64,000 nt of DNA, from positions 44,529,249-44,593,248 of the forward strand of contig OY294050.1 in NCBI GenBank assembly GCA_958510825.1, given 5' to 3'. The DNA is from Brachypterus glaber. Lineage: Eukaryota > Arthropoda > Insecta > Coleoptera > Kateretidae. The notes beneath the pieces are model-generated. The model was given only the letters and a program-made list of their open reading frames with translations. It did no database searches and was not told the DNA's origin. This document shows, piece after piece, positions 33,592 through 45,029 of this stretch; position 1 is the first letter of the stretch, and each line of letters opens with the position of its first letter. The position numbers and the translations under genes are program-made.

Positions 33592-33924
33592 TAACTAATA
33601 TAAGAATCTAAATATATTAGTAATTTAGTAACACACTGTAGTATAAAACATCTTAGTTAAGGTTCTCAACGACTAAAAATAAATCTAATCTAATCCAAAT
33701 TATATGGATTAGAGTTCGAACTTGTTTTACCAACACATTTGCTGATTAATAGTCCCGACTTTCCGATAATCTATGTTTTTGTTAAAATTGTATTGTAAAA
33801 ACTAAAGTATAATTAAACTTTGGATAATTATTATTAAAAATAACTGGCTTTTATTTCAAGAAAAACCATATCAAAACTGGTCCATATATGGTAGCTATAG
33901 CTACCATAATATGGCACATATATA

Positions 33925-33995
33925 TTATCAAGTCCGCTCAAGTCCGATTTCTGCACCATTTATACCCGCGCAGACCCGTCATTTTCAATAGCGTA
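33925..33995. repeat. Single arm of the GACGGGTCTG hairpin
   Basis: CCGCTCAAGTCCG through CAGACCCGTCATTTTCAATA, matching the right arm at 22370-22430. The same unit recurs at 35222-35300, so two arms bracket family C copy 3. Confidence 0.55.
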
Positions 33996-34059
33996 TCGTT
34001 GAAATAATTGGAATTCGTTCTTATCTCTGTCGATTCCGTACCTGCTCCTTTTAGGTCTC

Positions 34060-35145
34060 CCCTAGTAGAAAAGTACATAACTTAACATAACATTAGATTA
34101 GTGACTTTTTTATTTTTAGTCCCAAACGTTATACAAAAACGTTATAAAATACATAAATCTAAGGTTAGTTTCTTAACTAAATTCTAACCTTTTTCTAACC
34201 TTATTCTAACTTTAAACATTTTTTAAATTTCCATTATTAATACGTAAGCTAAAGTAGAAAATACTCATTTCAGAGAGCTATGTGCCAAGGTTTGATAATT
34301 TTTATTATTGCTATAAGTTAAAAAAATATCCCAAAAGTCAAAATAATAGTAAGTCTGGCAACGCTTTACTAATTGAAAAAATATTTTAAGATTCTGAACG
34401 TATAAATAAATATTAACTAACTAAATATAAAGTTTTTCTGGGAGGTAAACATATTTATCGAAGTATCACAGGATATTACACGAAAAATATTTATGGCTGC
34501 CTAAAAAGGTGGCTGTTTTATAAATAAATGTAACGAAATTATGTTTGAAAATATTATGATTCTTAAAATATATTAAGATTTATTTATATGAATAAATTTG
34601 TCTCCAGCTACCATTTTATGATGCAGGTAGAAATATCCTAGCTGACCACGCCCCCTCCGAAAGTTAGAAATTAAACTTACTTATAACGTGTTTCTAACGT
34701 ATAAATAAATATTAACTAACTAAATATAAAGTTTTTCTGAGAGGTAAACGTATTTATCGAAGTACAACAGCATATTACACGAAAAATATTTAGGACCACC
34801 TAAAAAGATGGCTGTTTTATAAATAAATGTAACGAAATTATGTTTGAAAATATTATGATTCTTAAAATATATTAAGATTTATTTATATGAATAAATTTGT
34901 CTCCAGCTACCATTTTATGATGCAGGTAGAAATATCCTAGCTGGCCACGCCCCCTCCGAAAGTTAGAAATTAAACTTACTTATAACGTGTTTCTAACTTA
35001 AAAATCTAACGTTAGATTAAGGTTTGTAACTAACGTTTGATTCTAACGTTAAAAATCGGGACATTTACACATATTTTATAACGTACTTTTATACAGTTTT
35101 CTAACATTAGAAAAACGTTATTCTAACGTTAAATTTCTACTAGGG
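34060..35145. mobile_element. Family C element, copy 3, with 299-bp internal duplication
   Basis: From CCCTAGTAGAAAAGTAC to TTTCTACTAGGG, about 250 bp longer than copy 2. The excess comes from a direct duplication beginning CGTATAAATAAATATTAACT at 34399 and again at 34698. Confidence 0.75.
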
Positions 35146-35616
35146 CACACAGCATAATTACTATGTACCACATATGTTGCGTTGAAAACAAGCACGGAAA
35201 CTTGAGACCGATTATGTAAAATGATGTTCCTGAATTTCATCCGCTCAAGTCCGGTTTGTGCACCATTTATCCCGCGCAGACCCGTTATTTTTAATAGGGC
35301 GGTATGGAAACCAACCTAATAATAAATAGGCCGTAAATTTGGACCACTTATTTACTCTCCGTGTCAATACTTGTGTGGATTACTGGGTTTTTATAAAATA
35401 AAAAAAAGTTTATATCAAAAATTTTATTGTCATTGAATTATTAACTTTACCTAAAAATACTATCACAATAGTGATATTATTCCAATATTGGAAAAAATTA
35501 AAGCTGCCGACGGCAGAAAATACTACCATATTCTGTGTCAAAATTTCTGAAATTTAAAACAAAATTAACAATTAAGGATATCCTTAATCCGGATTATTCT
35601 TACTATTATAGTAGTC

Positions 35617-36590
35617 GGAGAGCTGGTGGCCATTTTGATTTCGTTATTTTCTCCCGGCTGTATTTTATATATGTCTTAAAGCACATTTAAATTAAGCTTT
35701 TTTCCAAAGTTCTAGGTTAAGAATCCGTTTCCTTTGAGTTCTAGAAGATTAAAACACTGTGAAAATGAGTAAAAATCTATTTTCTATTTTGCGACTCTTA
35801 TAAGCTCATAATCACACGCATTTTGCGTGTTCTTATAGGCCCATAAGAGGTCTGTACTTTTTGTTCTTTTGGGTTGGCAACAGACCTGGCCTATCGCTTG
35901 ACGTTTCCGTGCAAATGTCAATGTCGCTTTAAAGTTGAATTTTCTACAAAATTTTGTGTTTAGGTTATTTTTACCATGTTAAAATTGTGGCTTAGTTAAT
36001 TGAAGTAAAAAAGAGAAGAGATGACTATAAAATATATCAAAATATCATTTTCTCCTTAGAATTTTAAGCATGGTGTAAACTGTAATACCAATCCAAAACA
36101 AAAATCCCTAAATCAGTCATCAATTTAAATGTAAGTTTTTTTTAATTTTAAAGCAAAATAGAAAAAATTGTATAAAGCACTCATTTCATAACACGTTTTT
36201 AGCGCACTAGTACTTTAGAAAACTCGCCGCAAGCGGCTCGTTTTCTAAACTTGTACTCGTGCGCTAAAAACGTATGTTATGAAACTAGTACTTAAATATA
36301 TTATTTTTAACTTTCCCAGTCATATGGCAAGGCAAGGCAACCGGAACCGGAACCTGGCGATTTAAAAATAGATTTGAATGTAAAAAGACATATATCTGTG
36401 GCTTGGTTCTAAAAGGGCCAATGCCACTCTGTCAATGGCACCCTTTTCAAAATATTACATCAGAGTTGACGTGAAAACGCTGCTATTGACAAAGTGACAT
36501 TGGTCCTTTCAGAACCAAGACACAGATATAAAATACAGCCGGGAAAAAACAATGAATTGAAAATGGCCACGAGCTGTATATTCTATACAT
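35617..36590. mobile_element. Foldback (GGTGGCCATTTTG ends) holding family A
   Basis: GAGAGCTGGTGGCCATTTTG and TTCTCCCGGCTGTATTTTAT at the left pair with ATAAAATACAGCCGGGAAAA and CAAAATGGCCAC-like blocks at 36520-36585. Family A copy 4 is inserted near the middle. Another left-end-like stretch sits at 13555-13595. Confidence 0.5.
35780..36305 (+). repeat. Family A copy 4
   Basis: Full-length, with the terminal palindrome TTTTTAGCGCACTAGTACTT / GTACTCGTGCGCTAAAAA around ACTCGCCGCAAGCGGCTCG. Confidence 0.8.
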
Positions 36591-36904
36591 ATCTTTTGTT
36601 TTAAACTGCAGACAATAAAAATGAATAATATTACTACTCGTATAAATTTTGGCACATATGTTAAAACATTAGTTTTAAAAAATATTAAAATAAACTTCTA
36701 AAAAAATATAAACAAGTTACATCACTATTTGCACATTTTTCGTACAATACAAAACGTAAATAATGAGATAAACCATAAAGAAACAAACAAAAAATAACAT
36801 TTTTTAAAAAGATCACTTAAACACGATCGAACACCTATCATACATTACAAGTTTAGAAACAGTAGTTTTTTTATTGTTATTTGTGATAAACACTCGGAAA
36901 AAAT

Positions 36905-37145
36905 TATTATTTATTTTACCCACTCAACTGTCACTTGTCAAATTATTTTCTTGTAAATGTCATTAAAATTTTTAATAAAAATATGAATTCCTAAGCTATT
37001 TATTGGATAAAACCTTGTATGACACTCATGGGTAAACCGATATTGCCCTCTCGAAAATTAACCTGCTTGGCTGACGCCTCGCAGGTTAATTTTCTCATGG
37101 GCAATAATGTTACTTTACCCACTAGTACCATAAATAGCTATTATT
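36905..37145 (+). repeat. Family B copy 3 (5' part missing)
   Basis: Runs from ATTATTTATTTTACCCACTC to ACTAGTACCATAAATAGCTA. It faces an inverted copy at 37557-37889. Confidence 0.7.
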
Positions 37146-37152
37146 TTATTAT

Positions 37153-37479
37153 ATAATCATGCCAACGTTTCGCCTTATATTTAGGCTTCTTCAGGGCTAA
37201 ATTATTAAATATGCATTAAAACAAACAAATTAAACAAAAACATTACATCAACAAACAAAATACACTGTACATTTTTTAACAGGAGACACCTCACTGTAAA
37301 ACAATTAATTAGTAATTAGTTATTAATTGTTCTACAGTGAGTATTCTCCTGTTGGAAAATGTCCAGTGTATTTTGTTTGTTGATGTAATGTTTTTGTTTA
37401 ATTTGTTTGTTTTAATGCATATTTAATAATTTAGCCCTGAAGAAGCCTAAACATTAGGTGAAACGTTGGCATGATTATG
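37153..37479. ncRNA. Hairpin with degenerate hammerhead-like core
   Basis: Arms of about 160 bp pair, from ATAATCATGCCAACG to CGTTGGCATGATTAT. Each arm carries, outward from the centre, CTGAAGA, a short stem (GCCT...AGGC in the left arm, CCTAA...TTAGG in the right), then GAAACGTT. Only three stem I pairs (GCC/GGC) are present. Same motif order as the ribozymes at 28.4 and 30 kb, but a weaker fold. Confidence 0.4.
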
Positions 37480-37556
37480 TAATGCAATAAAATTTTAATT
37501 TGCTTCATTTCCGAGTGTTTATCACAAATAACCCTAAATAAATGTCAAGAAGCATC

Positions 37557-37889
37557 CTTGAGGAATAGTTATTTATGGTACTAGTGGGTAAAAAGCCCAT
37601 GAGAAAATTAACGAGGCGTCAGCCAAGCAGGTTAATTTTCGAGAGGGCAAAATCGGTTTACCCATGAGTGCCGTACAAGGTTTTATCCAATAAATAGCTT
37701 AGGAATTCATATTTTTATTAAAAATTTTAATGACATTTACAAGAAAATAATTTGAAAAGTGACAGTTGAGTGGGTAAAATAAATAATTATCCAGTTAATA
37801 AAGTAAAAGCCACGTGGGGGTTATTATTGAGTTTATCTATTTAAAATAAAGCTGGTTATTGTCTTATTATCTGTATGTATTGGATAAAT
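37557..37889 (-). repeat. Family B copy 4
   Basis: Complete and inverted relative to copy 3, ending at TGTATGTATTGGATA. With copy 3 it forms a palindrome whose centre holds the hairpin at 37153-37479. The outer blocks TTTGTGATAAACACTCGGAA (36881) and TTCCGAGTGTTTATCACAAA (37510) also pair. Confidence 0.75.
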
Positions 37890-38539
37890 ATTATTATTAT
37901 TGTTCATCGGATTGATTATTCACAAACAGTAGGATTTTAAAACAAGTGTGAAAATTACAGTTGATACCGTTTCTAAACGAGTTATGTACGCTATTTTTCC
38001 CACGGCCATGCATTTTTCAAAAAGAAAATTATAAAAGTTTAGTAAATAAATTTTTGACATTTTAAAAATTTCGAATTGTCAATTTGACTTATCTCTAAAA
38101 TGCACAATTTACTAAAACAAGAACTTTGCATAGATGGTTTTAGGAAAAGAATAATTTAGGTGCAGTCAAAAGTTATATTTATGACCAATTAAAAACGATA
38201 TTATAACTATTGTAAAATTTTCAGCTGAAAAAATTGCATGATGCATTTTTTTTAATGCAAGAGTATTTTGCGTTTTTTTTTCAAATAATTATAAATAGGT
38301 ATAAATACCTATATTAATAGTAAAATATTGTAAAAAAATTACTAATACAATATTGTATTTATTTTATTTCTTTTTTGCTATAATAATTCTATTATTTTCT
38401 TTGTAAAAAAAAACTACAAAAATAGCTTCAAGAAGTTAATGCTTTTTATAATAATCATTATAGTTTAAGCCTAATTCCACTTTCAGAATAAAATAATTTT
38501 TTTTATTAATAACACAGGCCTACAAAACAAAAAAAGTAC

Positions 38540-39700
38540 CCTGAACTTTTGACGAGACAGGTCTATTCTTATGTATTTTTTATCGCTGAATCCAAATCCG
38601 AAGTCAGATTAAGGAGGTTCCCCGAGATTTTTCAAGAAAAATGCAGAAAACATAATTTTTTATGGTTTTTGTATGGTTTTTTGGAAAAAAACGGAAAATG
38701 ATAAAACTAATTTGACTTCAAATTTAAATTCTATGAATTAAATAAATCGAAAACCATATTTAGTTATTTTCAGCGCATAACAGCTCGTAACAGCCGAACA
38801 AAAAAATATCTTGATCTGGAGACGAGATGTATATATTCCAAAGAACTTTTGCCTCAAGAAGGAACATGATGAAATCTACCGTATGCTTTGTTTGAAGCGT
38901 GAACCAACTACGGTGAGGGGCTGGTGGGGAGTGACTATTGTTTACACTTAGTACGCGTAAAGAGAGAGAAAGAATGTGTAAACTCACAGTCTAATGTCGT
39001 AAAATGACTGACATGGGTACAGTGTTGCCGATTGGAAACACATACTTTGGATATTTTATTGTAAATTTTAAGAAACATTAGTTCTGTATGAGTTTTATAT
39101 GAACTAGTAGTTAAACTTTAATAGATTTCAATATACTATATTATGAAACATAATTATAGTATACACAATAAAGTTTTTTACATTTTTAATTTAAGTATAA
39201 TGATTTGAATTCATGATAAGGTGGAAACTACGCAACATCGCTACTAGGTAGCCTGAAAGTCGACTAGCGACATCTACATTTTACACCACAAAGCTGTATC
39301 GCGTTCTGTTAGTAAATAAACAAACAAAAAGATGACACCATAAAAATTGGTCTGAAATTACTTCTTGTTTGCCCAACGGGTCTTGGTTTGGCCCTAACCT
39401 CAAAAAACACCTCAAAATCGCCAAAACTGCCCTTGCGCTGCTCAAGTTTTCAAAGCCCTGCAAGGGTCAAATCGTAAAAAAAACTAAATATGGTTTTCGA
39501 TGTATTTTAATCTGTAGAGTTATTTTTTTTTTAATTTCAAAAAAACATAAAATTTTTTAAAAACCATAAAAAATCATGTTTTTTGAATTTTTCTCGAAAA
39601 ATCACTGGGAAACCTCTTAATCTGACTTCGGATTTGGAATCAGCGATAAAAATACATAAGAATAGACGTGACTCGTGACTTTTTTTTCCAAACATTCTGG
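38540..39700. repeat. Foldback, arms near 38570-38760 and 39480-39690
   Basis: Left blocks (TATTCTTATGTATTTTT, ATCCAAATCCGAAGTCAGAT, GAAAACCATATTTAGTT) recur in reverse complement at the right (AATCTGACTTCGGATTTGGA, AACTAAATATGGTTTTC). The centre, 38770-39480, is unassigned. No gene is supported. Confidence 0.55.
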
Positions 39701-40039
39701 ATTGAGTATATTTGAAGTTTTTTAACAAAAAATAGAATTTTTCGCTTAACCCATCATGGTACGCATGCAACGAGATACATTTATCTCTCAGATACATAAA
39801 TAATATGTAAATATATTTTTTTTTCTCGAGAGTTGTTATTTTTTGGAAACATTTTTTGTAACGTTTTTGAATAGTTTAAAGCTCGTGACGTATTTAATAC
39901 ATGTATTATTCTTTTTATAAAGCTTTTATAATAAAATATGACGTTTGGAAGACATTGGTAGCTTTTAATTAAAAAATAATATGTATTGAACAGATATAGG
40001 CGCGACTTTCTATGTAACTTAGCACAGTTGTCCCCGAGC

Positions 40040-41840
40040 TCGCTTGGGTTAAAAAAAATTCGAACCAAAAGTTAAGGTTGGATCCTTGTAGTAATCGGTT
40101 TGGAGATAATATATCCACCAACAGCCAAATCCAGAAAATTCGCTTTTGGCAGATAATGGTAAATCTTCTTTGAAGAGGTACATCTTTTACACCAATGATA
40201 ATAGAAACCTGTTCAAGTGTATTTAGTTAGTATTTTTGACGCAGATTCCAAATATCTTTTCAAAAGTAAGCTATCTATTTTTGTTACGGAGAAAAACATA
40301 AATAAAAAAATGGAAAATTGAAATTTAGGGTACTTTTAAGCATTTACTTTTATTTAATTTTAGTAAATATATGACTCTAAAGTATAAATGAAGAAAATCT
40401 GTTTCTTTAACTTAATAAAAATGCTAATTAGAACTTAATTTATTAACAATTTTAAATTTGGGAACCTTTAGAAAAATCGATTGATTTTGATTATATTTTA
40501 TTTTGTTGAGTAGTGTGAAAATTGCAATCCTTCAAAGTTTGACTTTTTAAATCATTTTATGGAATAAGTAAATCAGTGGTTATAAAACGGTTTAGAACAT
40601 TGAATATAGTTCCTCCATCCGGCGGCGGTTCTAGGGAACCACGGCACTATGATACCAAATGTGTACTTGTTTGGGAATGATGCGAAACTCTCAACAAAAT
40701 GAGGGTGCTAGGACACGAGGGTGTTGAAGGCAATGAGGCAGCAGACTCAATTTACTGGTCCTAAACCTTTAACAAAAGCCACCTGGTAAAGTCTACCAAA
40801 AAATGGGAAGCCAAAATCATAGTTCGATATTGTAAAGACCAAAACTTAAGACAGGCCAAAATATTTATAAAATATGAACCTGAAAAACAAGAAAAGTGAA
40901 CTCAGCATTCCGGAAATAAAAACCAGTCATTGCCCTCTAAGATAATGCTTAAAAATTGACACCTGCTGTATATGCTCAGAAGCACCAGAAAAGGCCCAAT
41001 ACAATACCGACAATAAAACGATTTTTTTTAAATAAAATTATTATGCTTTAATTTGCAAAAACTACTGTGCCAAACAAAATATATTATTATTTTATAAGAT
41101 GTTAAAATATAAAACATAATAACTAACGTTAAATTATATTTAATAAAAAATGGAAAAAAATAAATTTAAATTAAAATAAAATATTTAATCTTATTGCAAT
41201 ACATGTATTAATTAATAAATAAAAAAAACTTTAGACAATAGTCTATGCTGGCTACACATATTTTAAATCATTACTTAAAACAAAGATGGGGTTATCAGAG
41301 TTTTATATAAATAAAACTTAACTTATTGAGAACCACTGCTTTAAAAAAGGACACTACCCAACAGACCGTAATTTCATCAATGATACTGTAAAAATAGCAG
41401 TTACTTTTTCAGGTTCTTAAGTTCAGAAAAAAATAATATTTTTAACTGTAAGTAGCGTATATATTTAGTTAAAAACATGAAATTTATTCAGGTTTAGTCG
41501 AAAGTATTATATTTGCTAAAATGTAATAAATAAAAATGCTTAAAAGTGCCCTAAATTTCAATTTTACATTTTTTTAAGAACGTTTTTCTCTGTAAACAAA
41601 AATGATAGCTTAATTTTGAAAAGATATTTAAAATCTGCGTCAAAAATACTAACTAAATACACTTGAACAGTTTTCTATTATCATTGGTGTAAAAGATGTA
41701 CCTCTTCAAAGAAGAGTTACCATTATCTGCCAAAAGTGAATTTTCTGGATTTGGCTGTTGGTGGATATATTATCTCCAAACCGATTACTACAAGGATCCA
41801 ACCTTAACTTTTGGTTCGAATTTTTTTTAACCCAAGGGTT
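40040..41840. repeat. Foldback interrupted by an RNase H remnant
   Basis: AAGTTAAGGTTGGATCCTTG and the 200 bp after it pair with CAAGGATCCAACCTTAACTT at 41790-41815 and the preceding sequence. Arms of about 350 bp are about 90% alike by eye. Confidence 0.65.
40660..41010 (+). pseudogene. Decayed LINE RNase H fragment
   Basis: The frame from ATG 40699 reads LGHEGVEGNEAADS, the RNase H block usually PGHxGxxGNExAD, then hits a stop. The same frame runs on with further stops. A Cys-containing stretch (CCICSEAPEKAQ, another frame, about 40965-41000) resembles the Cys-rich tail that follows RNase H in I-like LINEs. Several stops and frame changes make it a dead remnant, in the centre of a foldback. 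Confidence 0.6.
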
Positions 41841-41861
41841 CTCGGGGACTACTGTGTTAGG

Positions 41862-42313
41862 GAGTGGGAGTCACAGAGGTTTAAAATAAAGAGTAAGAAG
41901 AATACTTCCCCACTACTGGGTCAAAAAATTAACTTTATCTCACAATTACGTTTGCACTATACCTAGAATATTAAAGTCTTTATTTATTGGCACTTTGTCA
42001 CTAAATTACCGAGAAGGCTCTTCATCAAAAATAAAAGTTTGAAAAATGGTTGGATTGAGAAAAGGACCCTGCGGTTTTTAGTGTACGGTTTGTAAAAAAA
42101 GTTGTATAGAAAAAAATCATAGTAAATAACAGAAAAAACAATCATTGATTGAATAATGGGATTGACATCCGTTGTAACTGGTATAATAGAACTATATCTC
42201 CAAGTCCTTTTGCGGACACAATATTTGAATTTAACGGCCAAGCGCAGTTGCCAAATGGTCCCCTAAAGAAACATAACCCAACAGATTAATTAAAGAAGAA
42301 TGATAATATAATT
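41862..42313. other. Intergenic, nothing recognised
   Basis: No repeat boundary or family-bearing frame seen. Confidence 0.3.
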
Positions 42314-42338
42314 TATCCAATACATACAGATAATAAGA

Positions 42339-42341
<3 letters not shown>

Positions 42342-42375
<34 letters not shown>

Positions 42376-43370
42376 TAAATTTTTTAATTTATACAACATA
42401 TTTACATAACATTAGTTAAATGATCCGCCTAAATTAATATTTGTGTGCGGTATCAATAATAATTTAAGATATTTATCTATAAACTAATTTTTAAAGAAAA
42501 AAAAAACAGGAGGAGAGAGCGAGAGAGAGAGGCAGAGAGAGAGAAAAATAGAGAGAGAGGTCAGAAAGAGAGAAAAAAAAAACAGATAATTAAAGGAGTA
42601 ATGTGACGTACTAAGTAATGAGGAAAGATCACTTCATGACACTGTCCATAATATTTTTTAAAACATCGAAATTATTTATAATATATTTCATCAGTTGTCT
42701 TTTAAACTTACTATAATTTTTAATATTTTTAATCTCACTGGGGATTGTGTTATAAAATTTAGGTCCAAGGTAAAATATATAACGCTGAGTACTTGTTTTT
42801 TTGTAAAGTGGTATGGGTAAGTTATGGCTTGATGCAGCTCTTGTATCACGTAAATATGTACTTAAAAGATGTTTATTGTTTTTGTGAGACCAAATAATAA
42901 CCTGGTAAGCAAACAGCTGTCTAATAGAAAGTAGCATTTTTTTTTTTTAATTAAGTGCGTTACCAATTTGTAAACTACCGACTTGCATGCCCAGGATACG
43001 ATTGAAAAACAAATTAACAATAATAAATACACACAATAGTATAAAAAGAAGAAACTTGAAAAAAAAAAAAATATATTATTTCTTTTTGATTTAGTACGTA
43101 ATCTGATTATTATTATTATTCCCATTCAATATTTTTTATTTATTTTTTAACAATTAAAAAAAAAAAAAAAAACAATAGTCCTTGATTTTCAACAAGTACG
43201 AAACAAAAGCAAATAGACAGCCACAAAAAAAATCGATTGATGTTTATTTAATTTAAAATTAAAAGTAACCATTCATAATTGTTTAAGTTGGGTATCGATT
43301 TGTTTATATTTACAATCAATTTATTTCTGTTCTATCTATTCCTAGATATGCAATAGGTATGTAAAATAAT
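42342..43370 (-). mobile_element. LINE fragment with poly(A) tail
   Basis: 32 T residues at 42342-42373 are the poly(A) tail of a minus-oriented retrotransposon. Its ORF end is at 42629-42937. The part from 42940 to about 43370 is AT-rich, unassigned and bounded by the family B junction. Confidence 0.6.
42629..42937 (-). CDS. LINE ORF2 C-terminal fragment
   Basis: 102 residues ending just before the 3' untranslated part of the LINE. The pattern NLPIPLYKKTSTQRYIFYLG, PKFYNTIPSEIKN and FKRQLMKYI is the usual tail of Jockey/CR1-like ORF2 proteins, after the reverse transcriptase. No catalytic motif remains. It is similar in layout to the end of the protein at 17013-18215 but clearly a different lineage. 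Confidence 0.6.
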   Translation of the reverse strand: MLLSIRQLFAYQVIIWSHKNNKHLLSTYLRDTRAASSHNLPIPLYKKTSTQRYIFYLGPKFYNTIPSEIKNIKNYSKFKRQLMKYIINNFDVLKNIMDSVMK

Positions 43371-43680
43371 AATTAATTACCAGCTTTATTTTAAATAGAT
43401 AAACTCAATAATAACCCCCGAGTGGCTTTTACTTTATTGAGTGGATGATTATTTATTTTATCCACTCAACTGTCACTTGTCAAATTATTTTCTTGTAAAT
43501 GTCATTAAAATTTTTAATAAAAATATGAGTTCCTAAGCTATTTATTGGATAAAACCTTGTATGGCACTCATGGGTAAACCGTCTCGAAAATTAACCTGTC
43601 TGGCTGACGCCTCGCAAGTTAATTTTCTCATGGGCAATATCTTTACCCACTAGTACCATAAATAACTATTACCTTCTAAA

Positions 43681-43968
43681 TAAATAGTTATTTATGGTAC
43701 TAGTGGGTAAAGTAAGATATTGCCCATAAGAGGGCAATATCGGTTTACCCATGAGTGCCATACAAAGTTTTATCCAATAAATAGCTTAGGAATTCATATT
43801 TTTATTAAAAATTTTAATGACATTTACAAGAAAATAATTTGACAGTTGAGTGGGTAAAATAAATAATTATCCACTCAATAAAGTAAAAGCCACGCGGGGG
43901 TTATTATTGAGTTTATCTATTTAAAATAAAGCTGGTAATTGTCTTATTATCTGTATGTATTGGATAAA
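43681..43968 (-). repeat. Family B copy 6
   Basis: Inverted against copy 5 with only a few bases between, so 43376-43968 is a head-to-head palindrome of about 590 bp. Confidence 0.75.
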
Positions 43969-44124
43969 AAATATATAATGTGTACCTTTAATGTGGTGAC
44001 TTCAGACATGGCTCGAAACTATAAAAAAAACCTGAGACTGAGGAAATAATCAAAAAAACAAAGGAATAAACTAAAAACTGTTTACCTGAAAATAGGCAAC
44101 AATTTTAAGTTCGGTTGTATTTTA

Positions 44125-44765
44125 TATATTATATTTTTCTTCAAGCGTACTAAAATGTTCATATTTTATAACTGAACACACTAGTTAGAAGTGATCTATT
44201 TTTTACAGTAAAAAAATGAGTTCATTGTTGTACGCCGTAAAAAAAGTTAGTTAGCAAAACCACCACTGGCGGCAGCACTCTTTGACTTTGATGATAGCCA
44301 TACTTCAAACTTGTTTGTTTATTATGTAAACAGGTGGTTGACTCGAGATTCTGTGCAAAAACCTTGTGTGAACTTGATTAAAAATGATTGAAGAAGAATA
44401 TATGGTTTATACACCTACAAATCTCTCCGAAATTGCAAATGCTACATTAGACAAGTTACCATCGAAATCGCGAAAAGTGTACGATTTAGCCTACGAAAAA
44501 AAATTTAAAATGAGCTAAGGAAGGTTTAAGTTTATTTCGAAAGGGTTTTATTGGCCTATTTTAATAAAAAAAACATACTTTATTACTGAATAAATTAAAT
44601 TCAAAAATTAATATTTAAAAAATATATATAGGATGCTTGAAGAAAAAATAGTATGTTTTACTAAGAGGAAAAGTGAAGCTTTTTTTACTAGTCTGTAGAA
44701 TTTACGGACGACGCGAAGCGGAGTCCGGAAACTACAGACGAGTAAAAAAAGCAACATACTATTTT
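44125..44765 (+). repeat. Recombinase-remnant repeat, copy 2
   Basis: Matches 31100-31736, starting TATTTTTCTTCAAGCGTAC. The right end keeps an uninterrupted palindrome (AGTCTGTAGAATTTACGGAC and complement-like GTCCGGAAACTACAGACG) where copy 1 has the LINE insertion. Confidence 0.75.
44384..44518 (+). pseudogene. Tyrosine-recombinase-like N-terminal remnant, copy 2
   Basis: 44 codons from ATG 44384 to TAA 44516-44518. The frame includes LDKLPSKSRKVYDLAYEKKF, then stops after a few residues. It is longer at the N-terminus than copy 1, whose upstream ATG is mutated. As in copy 1, only the start of a core-binding-like region is left and the family assignment is tentative. Confidence 0.4.
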
Positions 44766-44860
44766 TGTTTAGAAGTTTTTGCGAAAATAGTTCAAAAAGT
44801 GTCGAAGTCACCACAGTTGACGCTAAAGCTGTGAAATCCACATGCTTTTTTAAAGACCTT

Positions 44861-44866
44861 TTTATT
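44861..44866 (-). terminator. Candidate polyadenylation signal of the ETS gene
   Basis: TTTATT on the plus strand reads AATAAA on the minus strand, 164 nt past the ETS stop codon. No nearer hexamer was seen. Low information in AT-rich DNA. Confidence 0.3.
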
Positions 44867-45029
44867 AAAAAAAGGACATGGAGATAGAATTAGACCAAAA
44901 ATTTCGGTTTAGTTGCAGGGTCCTTTACATAGAACCTATTTTTTGTGAAAAGCCATTCTTTTTTAATGCACATAAGTTCGTTGTTTTTTTTCCTATAAAA
45001 ATTACTATAAAAATATAATATTACTTATG

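Larger units (their letters stand above)
42314..43680 (+). repeat. Family B copy 5, split by a LINE
   Basis: The start (TATCCAATACATACAGATAATAAGACAA) lies at 42314-42341 and the rest at 43376-43680. The break at GACAA|TTACC is filled by a poly-T-tailed LINE fragment. Confidence 0.7.
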
